Origin: an uncultured bacterium
GTDB taxonomy: Bacteria; Cyanobacteriota; Vampirovibrionia; Gastranaerophilales; Gastranaerophilaceae
Reading direction: 5' to 3'
Assembly (NCBI GenBank): GCA_900319365.1
Contig: ONOE01000005.1
Coordinates: forward strand, 62,001 to 126,000
Length of the DNA: 64,000 nt
The notes under the pieces are model-generated. The model saw only the letters and a program-made list of their open reading frames with translations. It did no database searches and was not told where the DNA came from. How positions within the stretch are numbered: the first letter of the stretch is position 1; the number at the start of each line of letters is the position of its first letter. Below are positions 1 to 7,764 of the stretch, piece by piece. The translations under genes were made by a program, and so were the position numbers.

Positions 1-672
1 GGATTAACTGATGTGGAAGGGAACATACTTGTACCCGTAAAATATCGTCAGACCGACAGAATTTTAGGAAAATTTGCAAAGTTCGGAAACACAAACGATT
101 TCGGGCTGTATGATGAATACGGGAAACTGATTATTCCGCACGAATATCAAAAAATCGATTTGCTGTTCGGGAAAATGTTTTTAACCTGCAAAAATTATAA
201 ATACGGTGTAATGAGTTTTGACGGGAAAGTATTACTTGATAACGAATATGACGACATTTACATGCCGACATTTAATTCCATGAGAATTTTATATAAAGGC
301 GAATGGTATGAAGTCGAGCAGGTAAATTCCGCAACCCTTACATTGCCCGAAAATGCAAGAGAGCACATAAATGACTCAGACATAAATGTTTACAAATTCG
401 TCAAAGATACGGCCGTTGCATCGGGATATTCTGTTTTGACCCTGTCTGATTATATTATCAAATTGTTTTCATCTATATCGCCGGCACATGAAGAAACTAT
501 TGATGAACTTATGCTCTCGCACGGTGCAGACACTTTAAATATTTATAAAAAATTCCTGTGGCTGCCAAAATACCCGATAACTTATGCACAAAAATATTAT
601 CAGATAATAAGAAATCCTAATTCGGGACCTTTGACGGATTTGAAAAACGATTTGAAGAAAAAAATGAACTGA
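1..672 (+). CDS. WG-repeat protein, C-terminal part (cut by window edge)
   Basis: The reading frame is open from the first base, so the true start lies upstream; GTG at 13 is not a convincing start because it has no ribosome binding site. The visible ~223 residues begin with two or three WG-type beta repeats: 'FGLYDEYGKLIIPHEYQKID' and 'YGVMSFDGKVLLDNEYDDIY' show the usual G-x-x-(D/N)-x-x-G-(K/N)-x-(L/I)-(I/V)-x-x-x-Y-(D/E) pattern. WG repeats form beta-propeller-like surfaces of unclear role, often in secreted or envelope proteins. The last ~110 residues are helical and unassigned. No membrane segment is seen in the visible part. The family call is good for the repeats; function is unknown. 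Confidence 0.7.
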   Translation, partial: GLTDVEGNILVPVKYRQTDRILGKFAKFGNTNDFGLYDEYGKLIIPHEYQKIDLLFGKMFLTCKNYKYGVMSFDGKVLLDNEYDDIYMPTFNSMRILYKGEWYEVEQVNSATLTLPENAREHINDSDINVYKFVKDTAVASGYSVLTLSDYIIKLFSSISPAHEETIDELMLSHGADTLNIYKKFLWLPKYPITYAQKYYQIIRNPNSGPLTDLKNDLKKKMN

Positions 673-835
673 TGTTTGAATTTTTTTAAAGGTAAAATAC
701 TTTACAAAAGTACAAACATGTGAAATAATATAAGCGTGCATAAATGTAACATTTTGTTAAACATATAGCAAAAATTTTTTTCTGCGGTTTTACTAAGAAC
801 AAAATAAAAATACAAGTAGTGTGGAGATATATAAT

Positions 836-1492
836 ATGTTAGCGATTCAACCGGTATCAGTAAAAGGTTATTCAAAACCCGCATTCACTCAAAGATATGA
901 CAGAGATGATTCATTGGAAAGCGACAGAAGCTTTTTTGAAGATCAAAAAGCAGAAATCAACGGTTTGCTTGATGATGAAAGACTTCCCGGAGGAATGAAA
1001 AAAGGTTTAAAAGTCGTCAGCGTAATTACTGACGGTATTATTGCAGGAATTTCAGTTGCATGTGCTACAATTGCCGGCTCAAAATGGAGCAAAGGAGCAT
1101 TTACAAGAATAGCAAAAAGCCAATTCGGTAAAAATGCCGCAGAAACAATTAAACCTTTGAAAGAATTTGTTTCTAAAGAATCAGATACAATTGAAGGCTT
1201 GGTTGCAAAAGGCTTAAAGAAATTCAAAGAAACTAAATTCGGCAAAAAAGTTGTAGAATTATACAACGATTTCAAAGCAACAAAATTCGGTGCAAAAGTT
1301 GTAAAAGCAGCTAAAAAAGTTGCCGAAAAAACAAAAGCATTTTTCAAAGGAATGAATATATTTAAAGACGAAGCATCTTATGACAAAGCAACAAAAAAAA
1401 CCGCAACCGTACTCGGAGCAGGTTCGGGCGTTGCAAGTGCTTACGCTACGGCAGTAAAAGAATCAGAACTAAAAGAGGGTGAAGCTGAATAA
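836..1492 (+). CDS. Lysine-rich small membrane protein of unknown function
   Basis: I chose ATG 836 over GTG 821 because GGAG at 822-825 then sits ten bases upstream. The 218-residue product has a polar N-terminus with 'IQPVSVKGYSKPAF', one membrane segment at about residues 57-80 (VVSVITDGIIAGISVACATI), then a long lysine-rich amphipathic stretch with an internal repeat (ETKFGKKVVELYNDF / ATKFGAKVVKAAKKV), and a Gly/Ala-rich hydrophobic C-terminus. Its TAA overlaps the ATG of the next gene by one base, so the two are probably co-translated. I do not recognise the family. The layout (short motif, membrane helix, basic amphipathic helices) recurs in the 149-residue protein at 63358. Confidence 0.75.
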   Translation: MLAIQPVSVKGYSKPAFTQRYDRDDSLESDRSFFEDQKAEINGLLDDERLPGGMKKGLKVVSVITDGIIAGISVACATIAGSKWSKGAFTRIAKSQFGKNAAETIKPLKEFVSKESDTIEGLVAKGLKKFKETKFGKKVVELYNDFKATKFGAKVVKAAKKVAEKTKAFFKGMNIFKDEASYDKATKKTATVLGAGSGVASAYATAVKESELKEGEAE

Positions 1493-1965
1493 TGGATACG
1501 ACAATTAATTCTACACATATTCCATATTCTCAAATGACTCCCGAGCAAAAAGCTCAAAGACGTCATGAAACCCAACAGGTTGCAGCAGGCGTCGGAGCAG
1601 CAGGTGTAACGGCTCATGTTGCTACAACCCGTAAAAGTTCAATGGGTATGCTGCGTAAAATGTATGCAGATATGATGCAGGCAACAAAAACCGTTCCTCA
1701 AACAAAAGAAGTCGCTACGGGTCTTTGGGGCAGATTAGTTCGTGATACTAAGCGTTTCAGCGGTCATGCGATGAAACATTTGTTAAAATTCAAAGATAAC
1801 AAGATTTTAGGTCCGATTATCAAAAGTCCCGTTATGAAAAAATTAACAGGCTTGTTCGGCGGAGTTACGGCATTCTTCGTATTGATTACGGGTTTGAGCG
1901 AAACTTCCAAAAACGGTAAAATCGCACTTGCTGATATTAAAGACAGATTTAATATAGCAGCTTAA
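1492..1965 (+). CDS. Small basic membrane protein of unknown function
   Basis: The 157-residue product is translationally coupled to the preceding gene (TAATG overlap). It starts with a Gln/Thr-rich polar region (MTPEQKAQRRHETQQ), then an Ala/Gly-rich segment, a basic middle, and one good membrane helix near residues 117-135 (KLTGLFGGVTAFFVLITGL). No catalytic motif is visible. With its partner it forms a two-gene unit closed by a hairpin at 1992-2029. Function is unknown; the pairing suggests the two proteins act together in the membrane. Confidence 0.75.
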   Translation: MDTTINSTHIPYSQMTPEQKAQRRHETQQVAAGVGAAGVTAHVATTRKSSMGMLRKMYADMMQATKTVPQTKEVATGLWGRLVRDTKRFSGHAMKHLLKFKDNKILGPIIKSPVMKKLTGLFGGVTAFFVLITGLSETSKNGKIALADIKDRFNIAA

Positions 1966-1991
1966 TTGAATTTATAAAATTTGAAAAAAGT

Positions 1992-2029
1992 AAAAAATCA
2001 TGCTAGTTTTATTCTATGCATGATTTTTT
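1992..2029 (+). terminator. Terminator-like hairpin overlapping the folP start
   Basis: AAAAAATCATGC at 1992-2003 is a perfect 12-base inverted match to GCATGATTTTTT at 2018-2029, with a 14-base loop. The 3' arm ends in a run of six T, so it can end the two-gene unit upstream. Its 3' arm contains the last base of the proposed folP start codon (2016-2018) and the next codons. Confidence 0.65.
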
Positions 2030-3164
2030 ATTGAAAAAAATATCAAACGATAACATTGAAAAAGAGCTTATTGAAATAGGCTATGACAAATCTTACGTCC
2101 ATAAAGCCAAGAATAAATTTCAATATATGACATTGAAAATTTTTGGCATAACTCCCGCTCAAGGCAACATTATAAAACAGCTTGCGCTTTCTTGCGGAAC
2201 AGATTGCGGAACAAACAAAGATGTTATAACGGGCAAAATAGAAAAATCAGACTGTATTTTAACTGGCAATTTCAGTCAACTTTCACTAATTGCGAAGAAG
2301 TTGCAATTGCAGCCGTTCGGATTAAAAGATTTAGGCAAATTGATAGAAGAAAAGATTACACCTAAAGCCAATGTTAAAACCAAAATCATGGGAATTTTAA
2401 ACGTTACGACAAATTCTTTTTCTGACGGCGGGAAGTATTATAAATTTGAAGATGCTATTGAACATTTAAATCAATTGATAAAAGACGGCGCAGATGTTAT
2501 AGATATCGGGGCTGAATCGACCAAACCCGGAACAAACGGTGTAAGCGCAGACAAACAACTTGAACACATCACACCTGTTCTTGAATATATTAAAAAGAAT
2601 GATATCAAAATCCCCATAAGCATTGATACACGGAGCGCAGTCGTCGCATCAGAATGCATAAAACTCGGCGCATCAATAATTAATGATGTTTCGGGTTTTG
2701 ACTATGACAAAGATATGATAAATGTAATTGCGCAAAACCCTGAAGTAAAAGTCGTTATACAGCATTCTTCTTCCACACCCGATAATATGCAGCAGCACAC
2801 GGATTATAAGAATTTAATTAATGACATTTACTTTTCGCTTGAAAATAAAGTAAAACTTGCAACATCGCTCGGGATAAAAAAAGAAAATATTATAATCGAC
2901 CTGGGGATAGGATTTGGCAAAACAAGAGAACAAAATTTTGAACTCCTCAAACGTTGGAGAGAGTTTCAAACAATCGGCTGTCCCGTGCTTATCGGTTTAT
3001 CAAGAAAAAGTCTTTTAAATATGCCGCAAGCACCGAACGATGAAAAAGATTTGTACACCCTTGCGCTTGACAGTATATTAATTAATGAAAACGTGGATTA
3101 TATCAGGGTTCATAATGTCAAAATCCATAAAACACTTATGGATATGATACCCGACTTGCTATAA
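2016..3164 (+). CDS. folP: Dihydropteroate synthase with N-terminal extension
   Basis: FolP condenses p-aminobenzoate with the pterin pyrophosphate to make dihydropteroate, the folate step blocked by sulfonamides. The TIM-barrel core lies at about residues 123-380: MGILNVTTNSFSDGG (125-139), DIGAESTKPG (163-172), SIDT (202-205), NDVSG (223-227), GLSRKS (327-332) and RVHN (364-367). The usual M-H before the flexible loop reads IQHSSSTP here. Residues 1-120 form an extra domain. Several bacteria have ~380-residue FolP proteins with such an extension. No ribosome binding site precedes ATG 2016, and the start lies in a hairpin, so the true start could be further in. The gene stands alone between a small-membrane-protein pair and a convergent gene. 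Confidence 0.9.
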   Translation: MHDFLLKKISNDNIEKELIEIGYDKSYVHKAKNKFQYMTLKIFGITPAQGNIIKQLALSCGTDCGTNKDVITGKIEKSDCILTGNFSQLSLIAKKLQLQPFGLKDLGKLIEEKITPKANVKTKIMGILNVTTNSFSDGGKYYKFEDAIEHLNQLIKDGADVIDIGAESTKPGTNGVSADKQLEHITPVLEYIKKNDIKIPISIDTRSAVVASECIKLGASIINDVSGFDYDKDMINVIAQNPEVKVVIQHSSSTPDNMQQHTDYKNLINDIYFSLENKVKLATSLGIKKENIIIDLGIGFGKTREQNFELLKRWREFQTIGCPVLIGLSRKSLLNMPQAPNDEKDLYTLALDSILINENVDYIRVHNVKIHKTLMDMIPDLL

Positions 3165-3176
3165 CTTCCTAAGTAG

Positions 3177-3245
3177 GGTGTGCTTGCACTTCGCACCGCT
3201 TTAATTTGTTAAATAAAGTAATTCTTCGGCTTTCAGCCTCTGAAT
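3177..3245. repeat. Two REP-like palindromes between convergent genes
   Basis: The gap between folP and the convergent YkgJ-type gene holds two small hairpins. The first (3177-3197) has outer GGTG/CACC and inner GTGC-TT-GCAC. The second (3221-3245) pairs ATTC/GAAT and GGCT/AGCC around TTC bulges. On the minus strand it reads GTCATTCAGAGGCTGAAAGC followed by CGAAGAAT, which resembles the dispersed GTCATTCTGAG...CGAAGAATC intergenic repeats known from many bacterial genomes. Copies elsewhere in this genome would be needed to prove a repeat family. Confidence 0.4.
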
Positions 3246-3254
3246 GACGAATTT

Positions 3255-3860
3255 TTAGAGCCATTCAAGCAGAGTTTTTAATTCGCCGAAATCGAGCCCC
3301 ATAATCTCTTTTCCGAATTTATTCATCAAAAATTCAACCCCTAAGTTATACACTACAGGCGGTTTTTCATAACCCGTTTTTTCATACAATTCTTTTGAAA
3401 AATCGTTTATTTTCGGGTCATACACTTCACTGTAATTCAGCCCCATCTTTGAGCAGAAAGGAATCTTTACCGTGTATTTATTCGTTTTTTCGTCCATATC
3501 GTAATAAGAAAGTCCGAAAGTTCGGCAAATAATCATACGGTATCTGTAAACGCTGCATCTGTGATTTATCAAAAACGGGCAGGTATAAATGAATTTCTTG
3601 CCTTTATATTGGGCTTTTTCTTTTTTCAACTGTTCAATTTTATCCGTGATAATTTTTCTTGTTTCAAGCGGCAGGGTCATAAAACCGAGTTTTAAAAATT
3701 CAAACTCCAATTCAGAGCACGGATATTCTCCGTTTTCGCAGCACTTTGAGCACCCCTCTTTACAATGAATATAATCTTTTTGATCGACAAAATGCGCATC
3801 AATTCTTTCCATTATAACCCTTATAAACTGGGAATATTTTTCCATCTGCCCCGCAATCAT
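3255..3860 (-). CDS. YkgJ-family cysteine cluster protein
   Basis: The 201-residue protein carries the Zn/Fe-chelating cysteine cluster of the YkgJ/UPF0153 family: CKEGCSKCC near residues 33-41, then CPFLINHRCSVYRYRMIICR around residues 110-130. Members coordinate a metal or Fe-S centre; the biochemical role is not settled. No signal peptide is seen. The start ATG overlaps by one base the TGA of the upstream gene (3860-4597), so the two are probably one operon. Family membership is secure; activity is unknown. Confidence 0.8.
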   Translation of the reverse strand: MIAGQMEKYSQFIRVIMERIDAHFVDQKDYIHCKEGCSKCCENGEYPCSELEFEFLKLGFMTLPLETRKIITDKIEQLKKEKAQYKGKKFIYTCPFLINHRCSVYRYRMIICRTFGLSYYDMDEKTNKYTVKIPFCSKMGLNYSEVYDPKINDFSKELYEKTGYEKPPVVYNLGVEFLMNKFGKEIMGLDFGELKTLLEWL

Positions 3861-4597
3861 CAGTCATTCCTTTCGGTTCTTGCAAAATTATACACAACCA
3901 TTGCAACAAGTATTGCAATAATCCCGTAAACTTTGAATGTCAGCACCGTAAACGAAACAACAATCGTAATAAGAATTAAAAGAAAAGCATAGTACAAATG
4001 TTTTTTAATTCGTTTATGCTTGCGTTCTTTGAGGTAATCTCGAGCCATAATATCAATATTAGACTGTTCTTTGGCTTTTTCTTCGGTTTCTTCGTTTATA
4101 ATATGTGAATCTTTTAACTCCTCAACGGCATCTTGATAAGTTCGGTTGACATACTTTTCTACAATATTTAATACAACACTTTCGGGGGCATTATTTTGAA
4201 TGCAGGCATACATTACCTCCCACATCGTATACCAGATTTTTTGCATAACGGTTTTCCAGTATTTGGGAGGAATCCCCGAACGAAACAAATCGATTTCTTT
4301 ATGGAACGACCATTCCGCCATAATCTGTATATATACGCATTGGGCAGGGAAATCCAAGCTCATAAAAACCGTATCTTCTTGCATGGATTTTGCAAGAAGC
4401 ATAGTCGATTTTTTAATATTACTGATAAGATAATCTTCCTGCAAAGCGTTAATATCTTTAGGAAGCAGGGTATGAATCTGCTCTACCAAATTATCTATAT
4501 AATCAATATATTTTTGTTCAACCTCGGTATCTGCCATTCTACTATTATAGGCAAGAAAAGCTGATAATTTGTCATATATATAGACTAATTTTACCAA
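3860..4597 (-). CDS. Hypothetical protein with C-terminal membrane hairpin
   Basis: The 245-residue product is mostly helical and soluble, with two adjacent membrane helices at the C-terminus (about 200-240: YYAFLLILITIVVSFTVLTF and VYGIIAILVAMVVYNF) joined by a short turn. A charged stretch, KERKHKRIKKH, precedes them, which places the N-terminus in the cytoplasm by the positive-inside rule. No known motif was found. It is directly upstream of, and overlaps by one base, the YkgJ-type cysteine-cluster gene. Confidence 0.7.
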   Translation of the reverse strand: MVKLVYIYDKLSAFLAYNSRMADTEVEQKYIDYIDNLVEQIHTLLPKDINALQEDYLISNIKKSTMLLAKSMQEDTVFMSLDFPAQCVYIQIMAEWSFHKEIDLFRSGIPPKYWKTVMQKIWYTMWEVMYACIQNNAPESVVLNIVEKYVNRTYQDAVEELKDSHIINEETEEKAKEQSNIDIMARDYLKERKHKRIKKHLYYAFLLILITIVVSFTVLTFKVYGIIAILVAMVVYNFARTERND

Positions 4598-4618
4598 TTA
4601 TTTTAAATATTATTTATC

Positions 4619-5260
4619 TTATTTTGCCATTCTTAAACCCGATTGATATGCAACTTCCAAATCTTTAGGGAACTGAGTTTCATGATGTTTTAATTTTTCG
4701 TTTTTATCAAAGATTTCGCATACATATTTATCGTAATCGGTAAACTGATACGTATCAAAAGAACAAATCCTTTCAGGCTTTGAAAAGACTTTTTCTATCG
4801 GGGCTTCAAAATTATCAAACACATGCGTATACAATTTTTGAGCCCAATCTTGCGGACAATTCATTGTATAAATTACGGCAGTTTTCAACTTTTTAGGAGC
4901 AAGGGACTCTCCATCTGCAATATATTGATAAAAAGGAAAAACCAATCGTTCGTAAAAACTTCTCATAACACCCGTTACATCTCCAAAGTAAATCGGAGTA
5001 GCAAGAAGAAGCCCGTCGCTTTGCGAAATTTCGTCAAGTATTGCAGTTAAGCCGTCAGGGAATGCGCATCTGCCAAAATTTTTACCGTTTTTCATTTTGC
5101 ATGCAAAACAACTTCTGCATCCTTTAAAATCAACATCATAGAGATTTATCGTTCTAACTTCTGCACCTGCTTCTTTTGCACCTTTTGCAAAACTTTCACA
5201 CATTTGCGCCGTATTCCATTTTTTTCTCGGGCTTGCATTTATTATAATAATTTTATTCAT
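4619..5260 (-). CDS. Flavodoxin-fold NAD(P)H-dependent oxidoreductase
   Basis: This is a 213-residue FMN-reductase/flavodoxin-like protein: it begins with beta1 KIIIINASPRKKWNTAQM, whose SPR...T loop binds the FMN phosphate, followed by the iron-sulfur-flavoprotein-like CRSCFACKMK (about 49-58) and the flavin-ring segment ATPIYFGDVTGVMRSFYER. The cysteine cluster resembles that of archaeal/clostridial iron-sulfur flavoproteins, but spacing alone does not prove a bound cluster. It probably moves electrons between NAD(P)H or ferredoxin and small acceptors in an anaerobe. A stretch of A and T with AAGGAG lies just before the start. Confidence 0.85.
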   Translation of the reverse strand: MNKIIIINASPRKKWNTAQMCESFAKGAKEAGAEVRTINLYDVDFKGCRSCFACKMKNGKNFGRCAFPDGLTAILDEISQSDGLLLATPIYFGDVTGVMRSFYERLVFPFYQYIADGESLAPKKLKTAVIYTMNCPQDWAQKLYTHVFDNFEAPIEKVFSKPERICSFDTYQFTDYDKYVCEIFDKNEKLKHHETQFPKDLEVAYQSGLRMAK

Positions 5261-5295
5261 ACACTATCTCCTTATTTTTTATATATAGAATTTTA

Positions 5296-6237
5296 TCATG
5301 AACAATTTGAATCTGATTTAAATAGCAGTAATGCGCAAACGCACAATATTGAAGCCCCCACAAAAACTTCAAACGGAAAAGTTACAAGCAGATTTTTATT
5401 TATTATCATCGGGATTAATAAAATTGCACCTGCAGGCGGGAAAAATATTTGAATTTTACTGAGCGCTATAAATAATATCAGGCACGCAAGCGCCGTACAA
5501 ACACATAACGGCACCCCAAGATAAATATTTAATACCAATTTTAATAAACACCCGATTGCGGCGCCAAACGTCATCAACCCGACAATATACAAAGGCTTTT
5601 TCCTTGCGGGACTTTGCGGATTGGACAATTCCGTAAACATAACGATTAGAGGAGGCGCAAGAAAATAAACCTGATGTTCTTTAAACGGTATCAGGGCAAT
5701 TAGTCCGAATACAAGCAAAAGTTTTGTCCATTTTTTTATTTGAAATTTGATATTAAATTTGCACGGAACGAATTTATTTACGGGTCTTAAACGGTATTTT
5801 TCCATCAGCCATTGCGCAGCAATTATAATTAATGCCATGCAAGAAACAGATATCGGATAAACCCAACTTTCCGTTCTTAAATATACGGGCAGAATACACG
5901 CAGAAATAATCGGGATAAAATTCGTTTTAAAAAGAGTCAGAATAAATCCCGTAAAAGCAAAACACAGACACACCTGAAATATCATGGCAAGATGAACATA
6001 TCGCACGGTCAAAACGCCGAACAATGCTGCAAGCGACATAAGGATAAAAATTCGTCTTTTATCGGTTGCCCAAGGCTGCTGCTCACTAATCCAAGAACCT
6101 ATGGTTAAGGCGCAAATCTCGGGAAAAATTATTTCACTCTGCCCGCTTTCTTCTGCCACAAATACCATAACAAAAGCCATAAGTATTCCGAAAATACAGC
6201 GTTCAACTCTTATTCTGCGTAATGCTTCAACTTTCAT
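5296..6237 (-). CDS. HPP-family-like integral membrane protein
   Basis: The 313-residue protein has about nine or ten hydrophobic helices in two halves. The second half shows the HPP-family pattern: FLAPPLIVMFTELSNPQSPA (about 198-217), a G-rich helix, then FFPPAGAILLIPM (about 273-285). HPP proteins are inner-membrane proteins; some cyanobacterial members affect nitrite transport. The substrate here cannot be read from sequence. It lies between the flavodoxin-type gene and glgA, all on the minus strand. It could instead belong to an FUSC-like transporter family. Confidence 0.55.
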   Translation of the reverse strand: MKVEALRRIRVERCIFGILMAFVMVFVAEESGQSEIIFPEICALTIGSWISEQQPWATDKRRIFILMSLAALFGVLTVRYVHLAMIFQVCLCFAFTGFILTLFKTNFIPIISACILPVYLRTESWVYPISVSCMALIIIAAQWLMEKYRLRPVNKFVPCKFNIKFQIKKWTKLLLVFGLIALIPFKEHQVYFLAPPLIVMFTELSNPQSPARKKPLYIVGLMTFGAAIGCLLKLVLNIYLGVPLCVCTALACLILFIALSKIQIFFPPAGAILLIPMIINKNLLVTFPFEVFVGASILCVCALLLFKSDSNCS

Positions 6238-6291
6238 AACTTTATGTTAAAACAACAGAACCCATTATTCAAATAAGAAATTTTAAGGATT

Positions 6292-7740
6292 TTATTTCAA
6301 ACCCGTAATTTCACGGTACATTTTCATATATTCTTTTGCACTTTGTTTCCAAGAAAAATCTTTTTCCATAGCAGATTTTCTCATTGCGTTTAACACATAT
6401 TTATCTTTATAAACCCAAAGAGCACATTTTATGGCATTGAGCATATCCCAACCGTTGTAATTCCAGAATTTAAAACCCGTTGAATTGTCTAAAGGATAGC
6501 CCGTTACGGTATCTTCAAGCCCGCCCGTTGCTCTGACTATTGGTAATGAGCCGTAGCGCATTGCTATCATTTGGCTCAAACCGCAAGGTTCAAATTTTGA
6601 CGGCATCAAAAATAAATCCGAACCAGCATAAAGCAAATCCGCAAGTTTTGAATTATATCCGACATAAGCTCTTATATTTGCGGTATTATTTGACAACCAG
6701 ATAAAGAGGTTTTCGTAATCCTTATCCCCGCTGCCCAAAAATACAAAATCAGCATCAAGATTTTGAAGTTCATACTGCATATCACGGATTAAATCTAAAC
6801 CTTTTTGCCCGACAAGTCTTGAAATTAAGGAAACCAAGGGTCTGTCGGGATTATAGTTCAAGCCGAAATATTTACAAATCGCTTTTTTGTTTTCTTCTTT
6901 ATTTTTCAATGATTTAACATCATAATTTTTTACAAGAGCCTTGTCTTTTTTAGGATTGTAAACGGTATAATCAATTCCGTTTAAGATGCCTCTTAGTTTA
7001 GCCTGATTCATACGCAGTGTGTAATCTAATCCCTCTCCGTATTCTCCAGTTAAAATTTCTCTTGCATAAGTCGGAGAAACGGCAACAACTCTATCGGAAT
7101 AATTTATTGCGCCTTTCATCCAGTTTACTCTGCCATAGTGCTCGCAGCCCCATTGATTGTACACAATGTCTTTGCGCATATTAGCGTAATCAATTACATC
7201 TTCAAACCACACACCCTGATATGCAAGGTTATGAATTTCAAAAACACATTTTGTATGTTCCCAGAACGGGTCAAATTTATAATTTGAATGAAGATATAAA
7301 GGAAGCATTGCGGTATGCCAATCATTTGCATGAATTACATCAGCTCTGAAATTAAGCTGTTTTGCATATTCCATAACAGCAAGCGAAAAAGAAATATATC
7401 TTTCATGTTCATAACGAGGATCCAAATATTTCGGATAAACTTCTTTAAACGGAGTGAAATACCAATCATTTCTTACAAAAAATACATTGATATTTGTCCC
7501 GGGGAGTTTTGTCATATAAAGGTAAAATTTTTGAGGAGAAGAACCCATCGTAAGCCACATTTCCGAATTTTCAAGTTCTTTAATGTGATATTTTTCTTTA
7601 TCAATACAACCATGCAGAGGGGTAAAGATTGCAATTTGTGCATCTTTTTCCAATTCTTTCGGTAAACTGCCAACTACATCTGCCAATCCGCCTGCTTTAG
7701 AAAACGGGGCAACTTCTGCTGCCGCAAATAATATCTTCAT
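6292..7740 (-). CDS. glgA: Glycogen synthase, ADP-glucose type
   Basis: The 482-residue GT5 enzyme extends alpha-1,4-glucan from ADP-glucose. The N-terminal Rossmann domain has the family signature FSKAGGLADVVGSLP (13-27), with Lys15 expected to contact the ADP-glucose. HANDWHTAMLP and HNLAYQG follow. The C-terminal domain has SRLVGQKGLDLI, the catalytic EPCGLSQMIAMRYG and TGGLEDTV. Length and motifs are complete. A purine-rich AAAGAGAGGAAAA precedes the ATG. No other glg genes are adjacent, but a GT5-like membrane protein lies at 14465 on the other strand. Confidence 0.95.
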   Translation of the reverse strand: MKILFAAAEVAPFSKAGGLADVVGSLPKELEKDAQIAIFTPLHGCIDKEKYHIKELENSEMWLTMGSSPQKFYLYMTKLPGTNINVFFVRNDWYFTPFKEVYPKYLDPRYEHERYISFSLAVMEYAKQLNFRADVIHANDWHTAMLPLYLHSNYKFDPFWEHTKCVFEIHNLAYQGVWFEDVIDYANMRKDIVYNQWGCEHYGRVNWMKGAINYSDRVVAVSPTYAREILTGEYGEGLDYTLRMNQAKLRGILNGIDYTVYNPKKDKALVKNYDVKSLKNKEENKKAICKYFGLNYNPDRPLVSLISRLVGQKGLDLIRDMQYELQNLDADFVFLGSGDKDYENLFIWLSNNTANIRAYVGYNSKLADLLYAGSDLFLMPSKFEPCGLSQMIAMRYGSLPIVRATGGLEDTVTGYPLDNSTGFKFWNYNGWDMLNAIKCALWVYKDKYVLNAMRKSAMEKDFSWKQSAKEYMKMYREITGLK

Positions 7741-7764
7741 TTTTCCTCTCTTTCCTTTAAACGG

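Noticed and set aside
943-1347. 134-codon open frame on the minus strand
   Set aside because: It is fully antisense to the lysine-rich gene at 836; its composition (F/L/N/S-rich, poor start context) is what an antisense frame of a K/A-rich gene gives.
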